From contig CAICTM010000260.1 in the NCBI GenBank assembly GCA_903772945.1, positions 19,389-83,388 on the forward strand: a stretch of DNA of 64,000 nt. Direction: 5' to 3'. Under the pieces are notes generated by a model. It was given only the letters and a program-made list of their open reading frames with translations. It ran no database searches and was not told where the DNA came from. Both the position numbers and the translations under genes were made by a program. How positions within the stretch are numbered: the first letter of the stretch is position 1; each line of letters starts with the position of its first letter. This DNA comes from Seminavis robusta. Its lineage: Eukaryota > Bacillariophyta > Bacillariophyceae > Naviculales > Naviculaceae. Positions 41,987 to 52,338 of the stretch are shown here, piece after piece.

Positions 41987-44900
41987 ATGCGGCAATCAGC
42001 ACTAGCTCTCCTCGCAGCTCACCTGTCAGTAGGCTGGGGCAGTGCTGCTGCCTTTGTCCAGCCCATCACTCCTTCATCTTCCTCAAGTTCTGCCACCACC
42101 GAATGCTACCGTTCCCACGGGCAAATATTGCGGCTTCAGCCCAGTTCTTCGCCCCGTTATGTTGCTGTGGACCGTCAGTTTTCACATGACATCGAGGATA
42201 AACATGCAAGTAACAGTGCTTCTAATGGAAGCAATGGCCATGTTCAATCGTTGTGGGTATTTGTGCACAGTCTACAACGAGAGCGCAGAGACAAGAGTTT
42301 GCTACTACAAAAACAGAAACAGCAACGGAAACCGCCGGTCAATAAAAGTGCATCTTCAGAGACTGCCAGAACCACACCATCAGTGGACAGGAGGAAACAT
42401 CATCCTGCCAAATCTCTGGTATCATTTCTCGGCAACAATCGCTTTCAGCCACCATCCGACAACCATCTGCTGCCTCCAGAGGAAAGTGACGGTCTCTCCC
42501 AAACTTCAGCCACCAACAATGTCGAACCATTTTCCAGAGCTGTCGTACAAGCTATACGGTTAGCCAGTGAATTGGGAGATTACAAGTTGATTCTACATTT
42601 GGTCCAGGCATCCATTCACTATGCCAATGAATACCCCATTATCATGCCTCGTGTCTTTGGAGAAGCTATTGATGGATTGGCCAAGACTTCTGCCAATAGT
42701 GCCAAAATCAAACAATTGTGGAATCTTGGTGCTTCGCAACAAGCCCAAGCCGTCTTGACAGAACCGCTGGGAACTTTTGAATTGAATATCATGATCAAAG
42801 CCATGGCATCACGAGGAAAAATTAGAGCCGCATTGGACCTGTATCAGGAATGCACAAATAACCATCAAGACGACGACTCTAGTAGAATTTCCCCAGATCC
42901 ATTTACACTATCGGCCATTTTCACTGCTCTTCAAGACTCGATCGTTGACGATCAGGCAAACACAGCAACACCAACGAGTACCCCACAACAACAAGCGACA
43001 AAACGAGACAGCCCACCATCACGAGCTGTATGGTCGCAATGCTGGCAGTGGAACGAAGCCACCCAATTGCTTGAATCTTATCTCGCACAGGGAACATTTC
43101 CGCCGTTGAACAATCACGTCTTTTCTTCCTTATTGAAACTGAACGATCGAGCCTCGCAGGTATATTCCCCGGCAGGTCACAATGGTCCCAAGGTGGCCCT
43201 ATCTCTTTTGCATACGATGCACGAGCTCAACATTTCACCAGATGTTGTCACCTGCACTCTCATCATTTCCAATTTGGGATTTCAATGGAAAACAGCCGTC
43301 AATATGCTTTACGCCATGAAAACGACAAGCTTGGACGATGCCGATAGAAACAGCAAAACGGTCGATTCATTGTCGTGGCAATTGCCTCGTCCCAATGTCT
43401 ACACATATTCTGCCGCCATTACCAATTGTGCTCATTGTCATCAATATCAAGCGGCCATGGAATTGCTCCAGGAAATGAAAAATGACGACAGCATTGATTC
43501 GCCCAATACGTGGGTCTACAACGCCGCGCTCTTGGCCACGACACGAAGTGATTCTGTCAACTTCTTGCTCCCAGCAGTAGCAACAGAACCAACCCAACAT
43601 ACACAAAAGTCACCCAAACAAAAACGAAGTCGAGAGAGATTGCTCATGGCCATGAAACTCTTACGAGAAATGCAACAAGAGGAGAAGAACGATAATTGCC
43701 GCCCCGATACGGTGACATACAACACGGTCTTGGCGACGTTGGATGGTATTGCAAGTCCCATGATAGAACCGCAATCGGTCAATGGTGAACTAGAGAACCA
43801 ATTTGCTTCCTTTTTCGATGGGGATCCAACTGTATCGCAACAATACGAAGGGGATTACTTTGAAGAAATGGCACTGAACCGTCTCTTGGATGAAATGCAG
43901 AGTTCCGATATCAAGAGAGACAGCATCACGTACCGCAATGCGTTGCTAGCGGTACGGTTCTCCAATGACATTGGGGCCTCCGTGAACCGAGTACTTGATC
44001 GGGCATTGTTAGACACGAAAGCTCTGAGTGCGTCACCCAGGAACAATTTCGATGTGGAACACGATTCTCAGTCAAGCAAATCCACGCTTACGACTGCTAC
44101 AAGAGCGCGGCAATTGGATGGGAAAGCAGCTGATGGCACGACGTTTGTACTTGATACAGCCATGGCGGTGCTGTCATCTCGGGGTGAAGTAGAGGCTGTC
44201 CTTGAAGTATTCAATCAACTGATGAAAAGGACAGGAACAGTTCAACAACGACCAAAGCCGAAGGTGCTTATGGAAAAGATCAGCTCGGCTCAAATACACC
44301 TGGTCCATGCCTTGGGCCGTGCCCGAGGATGTGCTCCGATCATTCCATTATTCCTTAACGCTACCCAAGGAGACCCTGTTGCTAGGTTGGCTGTCCTGAA
44401 AGAATATCCTACAATGGACGAGAAGCTCTTGCGATATACCCCAGACAGCGAGGCGCTCTGCTCATCGGCAATATCCTCTTGCTTGGTGGCAAACGATATA
44501 GAGAATGCACGTGCCGTGCTTGCCTTGATTAGGGAGAAAGGACTCAAGCCTTCCCAGTTGTCTCTCCAAGAGATTGCCAGGACATATGCCAGGCTTGCGG
44601 TCAACACTGCTTCAGACGAAGCCCGAAAAGACGAGGAAACGGACAAACAGCATAGGACAGATGAAGAAGTTTCCAACGACGGCGGTTCATTGGCCTTGAT
44701 TAGAGCCAAGAATGCTTACAACATTGCCGTCAAAACACTATCGGATCCTCCAGCTAGCCTCCTTTCAACTATTGCAAGAACTTGCGCCACGCTTGGTCTG
44801 TGGACGGAAGCTTCTACTGTTGTGAAGCTCCTCCACAACCGAATAAAAGAAACCGCGCAGGAAAACATGGGATCTGCCGACGCGGCTCGAGCAGTTCTAC

Positions 44901-46171
44901 CTGCATTACACCGGGCACTTTTACGGGCATCGTCAATCCAAGGCAATGTAACTGCAGCTCTGTCGTTTGTCGATAGCATTCAAAGGCTATCAAAGCACAT
45001 GGCGTCGTCTGTCGAAAGCGAAAACGATAAGGAGGAACTGTTCTTGTATCAAGCATCAGGCAGCAATGACGACAACAAATCTGAACTTCGACAAGGTCTC
45101 ACCTCGACCCTAGCACGCGACAATGCAATGGAGACAGTTGGCATGTCTGCCGAAGACTGGAAGCTGCTGCTGATTGCTGCTTCCAAGAGCGGGCACTGGC
45201 GTGTATGTTTGAGCACTCTTCAGTTTCTTCGTCCTTTCCTGGAGGAAACCCATCCTTCTTCACTTGGAAGTACCGTGGAGGAACGAAGTCGACGCTATGG
45301 GCACCTTGCGCCTGCACTGACTGTTGCCTTGAAGTGCTTAGAAAAGCGCAGCCAGTATGCTTGGGCTGTGCGCGCCATTGACGATTGGATCGAATGGTGT
45401 GGCCGACGTCCGCCAAAAGAAGCCGTCCTTGCAGCCATCCGAATCCTAAGCAAACGGTCTCGAGGCAGTGAAGTTAGCAGTCTGTTGGCACGATGTACTG
45501 TGGGCGACGGCGCGGGGCTCCTGTCGTACTCGAATGACGACAGCAGTTACGGCTTGGCTTTGCACGTGGGAGCCATCACAGCTTTGTACAAGGAAGGGAT
45601 CTACGATGATGCCGATGACGTCTTCATTGCTGCCGTGCGGGGTAACTTTTTACCATTTGATCTCTACAGTGAAGATCTGGATGACGGAAGAAGTCGAATG
45701 ATGCTTGACTTGCACGGTATGAATGTACCTGTGGCGCATTCAGCAGTCCGAGTTGCCCTCCAACAAGAGGTTGAAGTTGCCAGTTGGACAGATCAAATGA
45801 ATGCAACGGGCAATGTGGGAACTGTATGGGACGATGACATGATCATAGTGACCGGCCGAGGTCGCAATTCCGCGCTGCGAATGCGCCCTGTGTTACGACC
45901 AGAAGTCCAGCGGATGCTCGTCGAAGAGTTTTACCCTCCATTGAGCACTGCATCCATTCCGGGAAATATGGGCGCTTTGCGCGTTCCCGCGGTGGATATC
46001 AAGAACTGGCTGTTCCATCAGCGACAGCAAAAGGGATCACGTATGTTGGCCGTTGCATCGGTTTTGCGGAATGTTTCTTCCATTGATCGCCTGCGACAAT
46101 CTATTGCTAGGAAGATTCAAGTGGAACAAGAGGAGAATGCAAAATTGAACAATGACGACAGCGAGGAGTGA
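41987..46171 (+). CDS. Plastid-targeted PPR-SMR RNA-binding protein
   Basis: An intronless 1394-residue protein from ATG 41987. The start is a signal peptide (RQSALALLAAHLSVGWGS) with the site AAA-FVQP, an ASAFAP-type motif, then a Ser-rich transit stretch: plastid import is expected. Pentatricopeptide repeats are scattered through the middle, for example DVVTCTLIISNLGF (near 425), NVYTYSAAITNCAHCHQYQA (near 470) and DTVTYNTVLATL (near 575). The C-terminal SMR domain has LDLHGM (about 1239) and VTGRGRNS (about 1289), the two classical SMR motifs. PPR-SMR proteins act in plastid gene expression, for instance GUN1, SVR7 and SOT1 in plants; the RNA target here is unknown. Some SMR domains are endonucleases, but catalysis is not shown by sequence. 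Poly-Gln and charged linkers separate the repeats. Confidence 0.85.
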   Translation: MRQSALALLAAHLSVGWGSAAAFVQPITPSSSSSSATTECYRSHGQILRLQPSSSPRYVAVDRQFSHDIEDKHASNSASNGSNGHVQSLWVFVHSLQRERRDKSLLLQKQKQQRKPPVNKSASSETARTTPSVDRRKHHPAKSLVSFLGNNRFQPPSDNHLLPPEESDGLSQTSATNNVEPFSRAVVQAIRLASELGDYKLILHLVQASIHYANEYPIIMPRVFGEAIDGLAKTSANSAKIKQLWNLGASQQAQAVLTEPLGTFELNIMIKAMASRGKIRAALDLYQECTNNHQDDDSSRISPDPFTLSAIFTALQDSIVDDQANTATPTSTPQQQATKRDSPPSRAVWSQCWQWNEATQLLESYLAQGTFPPLNNHVFSSLLKLNDRASQVYSPAGHNGPKVALSLLHTMHELNISPDVVTCTLIISNLGFQWKTAVNMLYAMKTTSLDDADRNSKTVDSLSWQLPRPNVYTYSAAITNCAHCHQYQAAMELLQEMKNDDSIDSPNTWVYNAALLATTRSDSVNFLLPAVATEPTQHTQKSPKQKRSRERLLMAMKLLREMQQEEKNDNCRPDTVTYNTVLATLDGIASPMIEPQSVNGELENQFASFFDGDPTVSQQYEGDYFEEMALNRLLDEMQSSDIKRDSITYRNALLAVRFSNDIGASVNRVLDRALLDTKALSASPRNNFDVEHDSQSSKSTLTTATRARQLDGKAADGTTFVLDTAMAVLSSRGEVEAVLEVFNQLMKRTGTVQQRPKPKVLMEKISSAQIHLVHALGRARGCAPIIPLFLNATQGDPVARLAVLKEYPTMDEKLLRYTPDSEALCSSAISSCLVANDIENARAVLALIREKGLKPSQLSLQEIARTYARLAVNTASDEARKDEETDKQHRTDEEVSNDGGSLALIRAKNAYNIAVKTLSDPPASLLSTIARTCATLGLWTEASTVVKLLHNRIKETAQENMGSADAARAVLPALHRALLRASSIQGNVTAALSFVDSIQRLSKHMASSVESENDKEELFLYQASGSNDDNKSELRQGLTSTLARDNAMETVGMSAEDWKLLLIAASKSGHWRVCLSTLQFLRPFLEETHPSSLGSTVEERSRRYGHLAPALTVALKCLEKRSQYAWAVRAIDDWIEWCGRRPPKEAVLAAIRILSKRSRGSEVSSLLARCTVGDGAGLLSYSNDDSSYGLALHVGAITALYKEGIYDDADDVFIAAVRGNFLPFDLYSEDLDDGRSRMMLDLHGMNVPVAHSAVRVALQQEVEVASWTDQMNATGNVGTVWDDDMIIVTGRGRNSALRMRPVLRPEVQRMLVEEFYPPLSTASIPGNMGALRVPAVDIKNWLFHQRQQKGSRMLAVASVLRNVSSIDRLRQSIARKIQVEQEENAKLNNDDSEE

Positions 46172-46977
46172 AGGGGTGATTGTGTTATGATGCAGTCTTC
46201 AAAGTAAGTGTGCATCTAAAACAAAAAAGGTTCCATCATCCATGCCGTAGCAAGGTACTAGTAGCCTGAGGACGACAACGATGCCTGTCATTGTCACAAT
46301 TTGTTCTTGGACCTGATACGAAAACAACATCGTGTATTCCGTCCGTGCCTTTTGCTACCGGGTTTGGGCCTGGTGTGGACTCGACTCTGACTTAGTTGAC
46401 TGCCTAGCTAGTAATTCATTCTGATACAAATGCTAGCTAGAAAACAAGCAAAGTTTATTGAGCTCTTTTAAAATAGGCAGCCAGCAGGCATTGGCGCCAG
46501 CACTCCTCCATGCCACCTACTCCTGTTTCTCCCTTTACAGTACCCTGCAAGACTTACTTCTTATCCAATGTTCTTGGTGGCCAACGTTTTTAGTTAAATA
46601 ATTCTCAAGTCTTGCTTTCATTTCTCTTCCTTTTGCCTTTTTGCAGTTTGGGTTTCTCTACTCACAGAACTCCTTATTTGAAGTGCCTCTTGTTGCCAAC
46701 TTGATGAAGCAGGCATGAAGCAAGCAATGCTCCCAAGGAAGTTTGGGTTTTCTAGAAAATCAGCTTGCTGTTCTCCTTCAAGTGAAATAGTTTGTTGTCA
46801 CGCTCTGTCTGACAAGTTTCCATGTTTCTTGTCATGTCAGCACACAACTAGCTAGCTAGCTAGCAGATGTTTGTTGAAAAGCATGACAGTTTGCTTGTCC
46901 CTGGAAGCCATTTCATTTGCTCTCATAATCTTGGACACGTGTGTTTGTGCTCAGCTTTCCCTTCTTTTTGTTAGCTG
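46172..46977. other. Intergenic with CTAGCTAG palindromes
   Basis: No gene seen. CTAGCTAG runs occur near 46405-46440 and at about 46848-46862; the remainder is T-rich. Confidence 0.5.
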
Positions 46978-48177
46978 TCATGATGTGGACTCCTGTGGTT
47001 GGTCGTTGTTGCTGTTGCTGCTATTGTAGTCCACTATTGTTGTAATGGGTACGTCTTGCCATGGCAAACCCTCCAAAGGAACTCCTTCGTCTGCATCCTT
47101 CACTGTTTTGGGAGCCAAGTGTGGGTAGTCACGTTCAATAAGTTCCATCACCCCTTGATATATTTTCCTATTTCCCAGTTCATTCAGATGCAACCCATCA
47201 CTGAGGTACTGAGAATAGGCAGTCTGGTTGTGTCCTTGGAGCAATTCCCAAGTATCCAGGACGGCCAGTGGAGGACACGATGATGATTGTTGTAGTTGTT
47301 GTTGTTCTTGTTGTAGTAGTATTTGGTGTACCGCTTCCCGCACCATCTTGCCATAGGATCTCGTGACGGCATTGATTCGATTGCTTTCGGTATGGTTTCG
47401 AAAGGCTGACCATGCTTCCTCGTCCACCGGAGGTGGTGTCAAGACCAGAATGGGTTTTGAAGGTTGGTCCTGTTGGTTGTTGCTGCTGTCCTGTTGATGG
47501 AGTTTGCCACGAATCTTGTGAATCAATTGAATGAGATTCTCCCGGTACTCCTTCAAGGGAACATGTTGAGGATTGCCCGGTAGAACCGCATCGTTGGCTC
47601 CGAAAAACAAGGTGCTAAAGAGAACAGTATTATGATTGCTCTCCTCGTACGCCTGTTCCACGGTGGGCCACACATGAAGGGCGTGTCGTGTATTGTAGCC
47701 TCCAAATCCTCGATTGGTGACATCGGCTCTTCTGGAATACGTTGCAGCCAACAGCGATGCCCATCCAGCATGTCCATTTTCCCCAAACGCTCGTTGGGTC
47801 AAGGAATCTCCAAACAAGACAATGGAAGGACGTTTCTTGTTGTTGTCATTCTTGTCGTTGTTGTTGTCCCACACCACGCCCTTCCCCATTCTTCTTTTCC
47901 CCAACAGTAATAACATGGGAGCGTCCATAGTAGTATCATCATCTGGTTCTCTTGCTTCCACGTCGTCAGTCAATGCGACAAAGCCATTGGCCGCCGTGGA
48001 CAATTGGTTCATGATACTGACTGATTGAGACGCAATGTGGAAATTCACCAGCAAGAACAAGACCGCAAACACAAATGTCAAGCGATACTTGGACCGATCG
48101 ATCCTCTTACTCAGCGTGATCCGACCATTGTCCAAATCATCCGCCATCTTCCAGCCGTAGTAGACCATGAGCACCAT
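46978..48177 (-). CDS. Membrane-anchored GDSL (SGNH) esterase, IAH1-like
   Basis: A 399-residue intronless protein from ATG 48177. An N-terminal membrane segment (LTFVFAVLFLLVNFHIASQS, about 33-52) with preceding basic residues predicts a type II anchor, placing the enzyme in the secretory lumen or outside. SGNH blocks are clear: block I VLFGDSLTQRAFG with the nucleophile Ser, block III FFGANDAVLPG, and block V SDGLHLNELGNRK with the catalytic Asp and His. The motif set is close to isoamyl-acetate-hydrolysing esterases. Substrate unknown. Low-complexity Asn/Asp (NNNDKNDNNKK) and Gln runs look like insertions. A relative lies at 57803-58724 but lacks the anchor and has an intron. Confidence 0.85.
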   Translation of the reverse strand: MVLMVYYGWKMADDLDNGRITLSKRIDRSKYRLTFVFAVLFLLVNFHIASQSVSIMNQLSTAANGFVALTDDVEAREPDDDTTMDAPMLLLLGKRRMGKGVVWDNNNDKNDNNKKRPSIVLFGDSLTQRAFGENGHAGWASLLAATYSRRADVTNRGFGGYNTRHALHVWPTVEQAYEESNHNTVLFSTLFFGANDAVLPGNPQHVPLKEYRENLIQLIHKIRGKLHQQDSSNNQQDQPSKPILVLTPPPVDEEAWSAFRNHTESNRINAVTRSYGKMVREAVHQILLQQEQQQLQQSSSCPPLAVLDTWELLQGHNQTAYSQYLSDGLHLNELGNRKIYQGVMELIERDYPHLAPKTVKDADEGVPLEGLPWQDVPITTIVDYNSSNSNNDQPQESTS

Positions 48178-48887
48178 GGGGTGTTATACTTGTATATTCT
48201 ATCTCCACCACGTAATCGCCAAATCTGTCGTCAATTAATTTATTGTTTGCCCCTATTTGTCGGGTGTCGACGAATGAGCAAATCAATCCACTGTCCTTTC
48301 CAAGCTGTCAATCAGTGCGGCAGATACAAGAAGTAAACATATACACCAACATGGACACCGTTTGCTTGTGACGAGTGGCTGTCTGCTACAACGCGGGTCT
48401 CGTGAGTGAAGGCTTTCAGCTTTTCAACTGATTGTGTGCAGCGAGCTCTTTGGAAAAATGCACGGAGCGTAGCACGGACCCGCCACCTACCGATAGCTTT
48501 CAAATTGTGGCGCGATTAGACTTCGCATTGGCTGTTTCTTGAGCATCTCTCAGCATCTAAGAAGTTGATCACCGCCATCCTTGAAAGCTTTAGGCGAATC
48601 TGGAGGACGAAGGGGGAGCCTTTTGCTCTCACACATCATCATTTACTACATGTAGTATTGCTTCCTCTTACGGTTTGGTATTTACTGTAATTAACTCTAC
48701 CAGCTTGTGGAACATTCCATCCATGACCCCAAAGGAAATTCTAGGAACATGCCTCTTTTCGTTTTCACTCGTGGGCATGCCGAATCGCTTGAGATGACGA
48801 CGCAGGTCGTAGGTCTCACAAAATCCAACAAGACAACAACCAAATCCAAAAACGAAATCCAGTATCTTCAAAAAACATACCGATACA
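48178..48887. other. Shared upstream region of divergent genes
   Basis: No gene seen. Lies between the GDSL esterase and the mitochondrial-type protein, which are divergently oriented. Confidence 0.45.
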
Positions 48888-50165
48888 ATGACCTCGACAG
48901 CTATGCAAGCAACTCGCATTGGAGCCAGAGCCTTGGTTCAACGCTCCATGGTGTCTCCTTCTCTCGGACTCCTTTCGTCCACTCGAGCATTGGCTCCCCA
49001 GAAATTTCTCCCTCGGCACTTCACATCCGGTACGGGAAATGGAATGTTTAGCAGCAAGACCAACTTTGCTCTGGGCATGGCCGGTGGTTTAATGTTGGCT
49101 GGTCTGCACAGTGCCACGGGTTCTGCAGATGATTTCTACGAGTATCGTTTCAAGACAAACAAGAGTCCGGATGATTTGGCATCCTTTTATGGCGGGGAAG
49201 AATTGATGGAGTTATTCTGCATCTTTCCCTTTGTGGGTCAAATCATGATGCGAAATGGTGAATTTGACGACGTGGGAAACTTCTACACGACTGGTGTTCC
49301 AGGCACAATGAAGGTGTCCATGGTCTTTTCCGATGAAGTCAACGAAGAAACGGGAGAAACCGAATGGTTCAATAAGCGAGAACGATTCCGCAACACATTG
49401 TGGGGATACAGCTGCTGGGATATGGTCTCCAATTTTGGCTTTCGAACCTTGGAAGATGGGCAAATTGAATGCTATCATTATGGAGAGTACTTTCATGGAA
49501 ATCTTCCTGTGGTTTCCCAAGTCATGAAACTGGTCTTTCAAGTCCATGCCCGATGGGTAGCCTGGTCCACTGAACACCATATCAATCGCTATGCCTTTAC
49601 AGCTGACACAGATGAAGAGGAAGAAATGGAAGAAGAATCCAGAAAGAACATGCCCCTGTTTTTGCTCAAAAATTATGCCTGGTCCGATCTCATGGCCATG
49701 ATCTTTGGGGTCAAAGACGAAGATGCCGAGCAAAAGAAGTCTCCTTCCTTTTTGGTTCGAAGGCCTTCCATGGATGATGAAAAGTTGCCCATTCAAAGCA
49801 AGGAAGTCAAGATTCAAATCAGTCAAGATATCGCAGCGGATCGAGCCTCTGCAAGGCAATTGTTGGCCCGAAGTTCGACACAATCACCAGACGATGTCAA
49901 GGTGGTGCTGGCACGGAGCTACACAATAAGGAACATCGAATCCAACACGCAGGGAAATGCCTATGGATACGCCACGGAAGCAGCTCGCGTGCGGCACATG
50001 TCTCGCAGAGACTCGTACCGCCCCATGAAGGTGGACAAACAACCTACAATGTCTACTACCGTGAACAAGCCTGTGGAGGACAAACAACCTGCAAAGTCGA
50101 CTACCGTGAAGAAGCCTGTGGAGGAGGGTGGCTTGAAACGTGAACCTTCTTCGGTTGGAGCCTAA
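48888..50165 (+). CDS. Conserved protein with mitochondrial-type presequence and one membrane segment
   Basis: A 425-residue intronless protein from ATG 48888; Met at 48903 is an alternative start. The first 50 residues are Arg/Ser-rich and almost free of acids (MQATRIGARALVQRSMVSPS), as in a mitochondrial presequence, followed by a Gly-rich hydrophobic segment (FALGMAGGLMLAGLH). The core is acidic and aromatic (EELMELFCIFPFVGQIMMR, WGYSCWDMVSNFGFRTLED). The C-terminal end has two imperfect repeats of VDKQPTMSTTVNKPVED / DKQPAKSTTVKKPVEE. I do not recognise the family; a lipocalin-like or chaperone function cannot be judged. Location in mitochondria is inferred from the N-terminus. Confidence 0.65.
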   Translation: MTSTAMQATRIGARALVQRSMVSPSLGLLSSTRALAPQKFLPRHFTSGTGNGMFSSKTNFALGMAGGLMLAGLHSATGSADDFYEYRFKTNKSPDDLASFYGGEELMELFCIFPFVGQIMMRNGEFDDVGNFYTTGVPGTMKVSMVFSDEVNEETGETEWFNKRERFRNTLWGYSCWDMVSNFGFRTLEDGQIECYHYGEYFHGNLPVVSQVMKLVFQVHARWVAWSTEHHINRYAFTADTDEEEEMEEESRKNMPLFLLKNYAWSDLMAMIFGVKDEDAEQKKSPSFLVRRPSMDDEKLPIQSKEVKIQISQDIAADRASARQLLARSSTQSPDDVKVVLARSYTIRNIESNTQGNAYGYATEAARVRHMSRRDSYRPMKVDKQPTMSTTVNKPVEDKQPAKSTTVKKPVEEGGLKREPSSVGA

Positions 50166-50442
50166 GTGGCTGTCATTCTATGAAGCTCTCGGGAGCAATG
50201 GCGCAAAAAACTGAAGAACTGGACTATGAAAGGTATCGAAAACCGCAAGAAACAGACACACACAGAAGAACCACACACGCGACAAGAAGTCAAAACATCA
50301 CCTGAAACCAAAGGAAAAAAGAAGCAAACACAACGCATGAAGCAATTTAAGTCACCAAAGAAACGGAATACATGTACAAGGAATCAACACACAACAACAA
50401 ACAAAGACCCATCAACCCTACGAACCAATAGTGGATAGTAAA

Positions 50443-50961
50443 ATGTCCATCGTCGTCCAGCACGACGAAGAACAAAAAGAAGAAAAACTCATTCCACCAC
50501 ACCACCGCTACCGATTTCTCGTCTCGCCATATCTAGCTAGTTCTTGCGCGGAAGTTCACAACACAAATTCAACTTACCTGCCTCCTAAGACGAAAGAAGA
50601 AATGGAGGAAGATTTCCAGCCAGCAGGAACATGCCCCGCATGTTGCTCCAATGCCAGCCAACGGATAATTGTCATTGGTCGCCTGTCTCCTGAGAAGGCT
50701 CCTGTTTGCTTTCGGCTGGCGGGACACGACAACAGCGAACACAAAGCGGCCAATAACGCAATCAATGTAGACGAGAGCGGGGACAAAACTCAAGGTGCTG
50801 GGGTGCCACGTTGGGACGCAGTACCTCTCCTGCCGCGGAACGAGCTGTGCGTGCCCAGTCGATCCGTTAGTTATGCTACATGTACCATGGCCAAGGACGA
50901 GCGAAACCGCTTGGAAGAGCCTCCCGCTGCCCAGCGTTTAGTGAGGCAACATGTCTTGTAA
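50443..50961 (+). CDS. Weak hypothetical protein
   Basis: A 172-residue frame from ATG 50443. It is polar with several cysteines (AGTCPACCSNAS contains C-x2-C-C) and no hydrophobic core or targeting signal. Preceded by a long CA-rich stretch (50226-50440), which is probably the 3' untranslated region of the previous gene. No family recognised. Confidence 0.3.
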   Translation: MSIVVQHDEEQKEEKLIPPHHRYRFLVSPYLASSCAEVHNTNSTYLPPKTKEEMEEDFQPAGTCPACCSNASQRIIVIGRLSPEKAPVCFRLAGHDNSEHKAANNAINVDESGDKTQGAGVPRWDAVPLLPRNELCVPSRSVSYATCTMAKDERNRLEEPPAAQRLVRQHVL

Positions 50962-52338
50962 CGGTCCGCTCCGAGGCTCCTTGAAGTGATCAGATCTTTT
51001 GAGAGGTTCGAGAGGTCCATCCCCACATCCAGCTCTATTGTCCGGTTCCTGTAGCAATATCCAATTGAATCCGTACCACTTCCGTCTCCTGCTACTGGCT
51101 AGATCTGGAATCTTGTGGGTTCCTTAGATAAAGCACGGCCCTATCCTCACTTGTTCTTACCCACTTATCCGCTATTGTGAATAGCTTCCTCAAGCCTTGT
51201 TCGATTGCTGAAAGAGCGATAAGCTATAACACAACAAGCGACGTCTCAAGAAAGGCAAACTCTAGAATTATGATGCTGTTTGTTATGGATATAGCCCTGG
51301 CTCCTGGCTCAGGCAGTTCTCACCTGGGAAGCACTTCAGATCTTCAGATGGCCCGGTTGCACGATAAATAATAAATAATCAAACTCCATTTCGACTTCTT
51401 TACCCGCTTGTCGCCGTCTTCTCCTTTACGAGAGATGGCGCTTTAGTAGAAGAAGGCACCTTATTATAGTAGAAGAAGCCAAATGATCCGAAGGCATCCG
51501 TCTCATTGCTGGATCATTATTGATCATTGCTTGCTTCTTGCTTTTCTGGTGCGTGGTACGGTACCAACGTACCGACCGGTACCAACCAAATAAATGAGAA
51601 AGTGAGAACGACGAGGCATCTTTGAAACATGGATACTAGATTGTCCGACTAGGTGGACACTACGAACGAACTTCAATCGCAGGACATTCAATACGTACCA
51701 GGAGATTACTCGGCCAAGTTGTATCTCTGACCTCGCCTTTTACTTGGCATCTGGGAAAGAATCTGAAAGACTATTGCCTCATAGCTCATCAAGGAAATTG
51801 TACGATCAAGGGCAAGGGTGCTCACGAAAGGATGGAACCATTGCTTAATGGAGCATGCTCAAGGCTTTTTAATCAAAAAGGGGAACAGTTCAAGTTGCGT
51901 GGATAGCCCATAAATCAAGCTGTGCAACTTCTTAATTGCTCGCATTCCATGTTTTAGCTTGTACTGTTTCTCGGCACTAAAAGCCAGCAATGGGAAACTC
52001 TACGACCACAGAGATGTACAAGAACCAAATTCACCCAGTACAATTCTTTGCATAGCACCTCCATCCTGCTCGTTGATGGTAAGGATATAGGATCTACAGT
52101 ACATGATATATACCCACAGAGGCACCTTCTTTCTGACCAGACAAGAAAGGCTCAAAGGTATCATCGCGAAATCCGCCGGATAAGCGAATCCATTGACCTG
52201 AATACCCCAACGTTTCAGGGCTTTTATCTCCATTATTACCTGGCCAAAGCACAATTCGATACCACAAGCCTGTCCCCACATCCCCCATGGCTCAACAACA
52301 ACACTTGCCAGTATCAATAGTCAGAAAACAGAGCCACC
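50962..52338. other. Gene-poor segment
   Basis: No supportable gene; frames near 51177-51371 and 52000-52320 are short and have no family signals. CCGGTA-type sites near 51560-51585 (GTACGGTACCAACGTACCGACC). Confidence 0.45.

Noticed and set aside
41833-42189. 118-residue frame before and overlapping the PPR-SMR start
   Set aside because: Overlaps the signal peptide of the real gene in another frame; low-complexity Ser/Cys/Phe-rich.
50226-50438. 70-residue Lys/Thr-rich frame
   Set aside because: Lies in a CA-rich stretch directly after a stop codon, most likely the 3' untranslated region of the previous gene.
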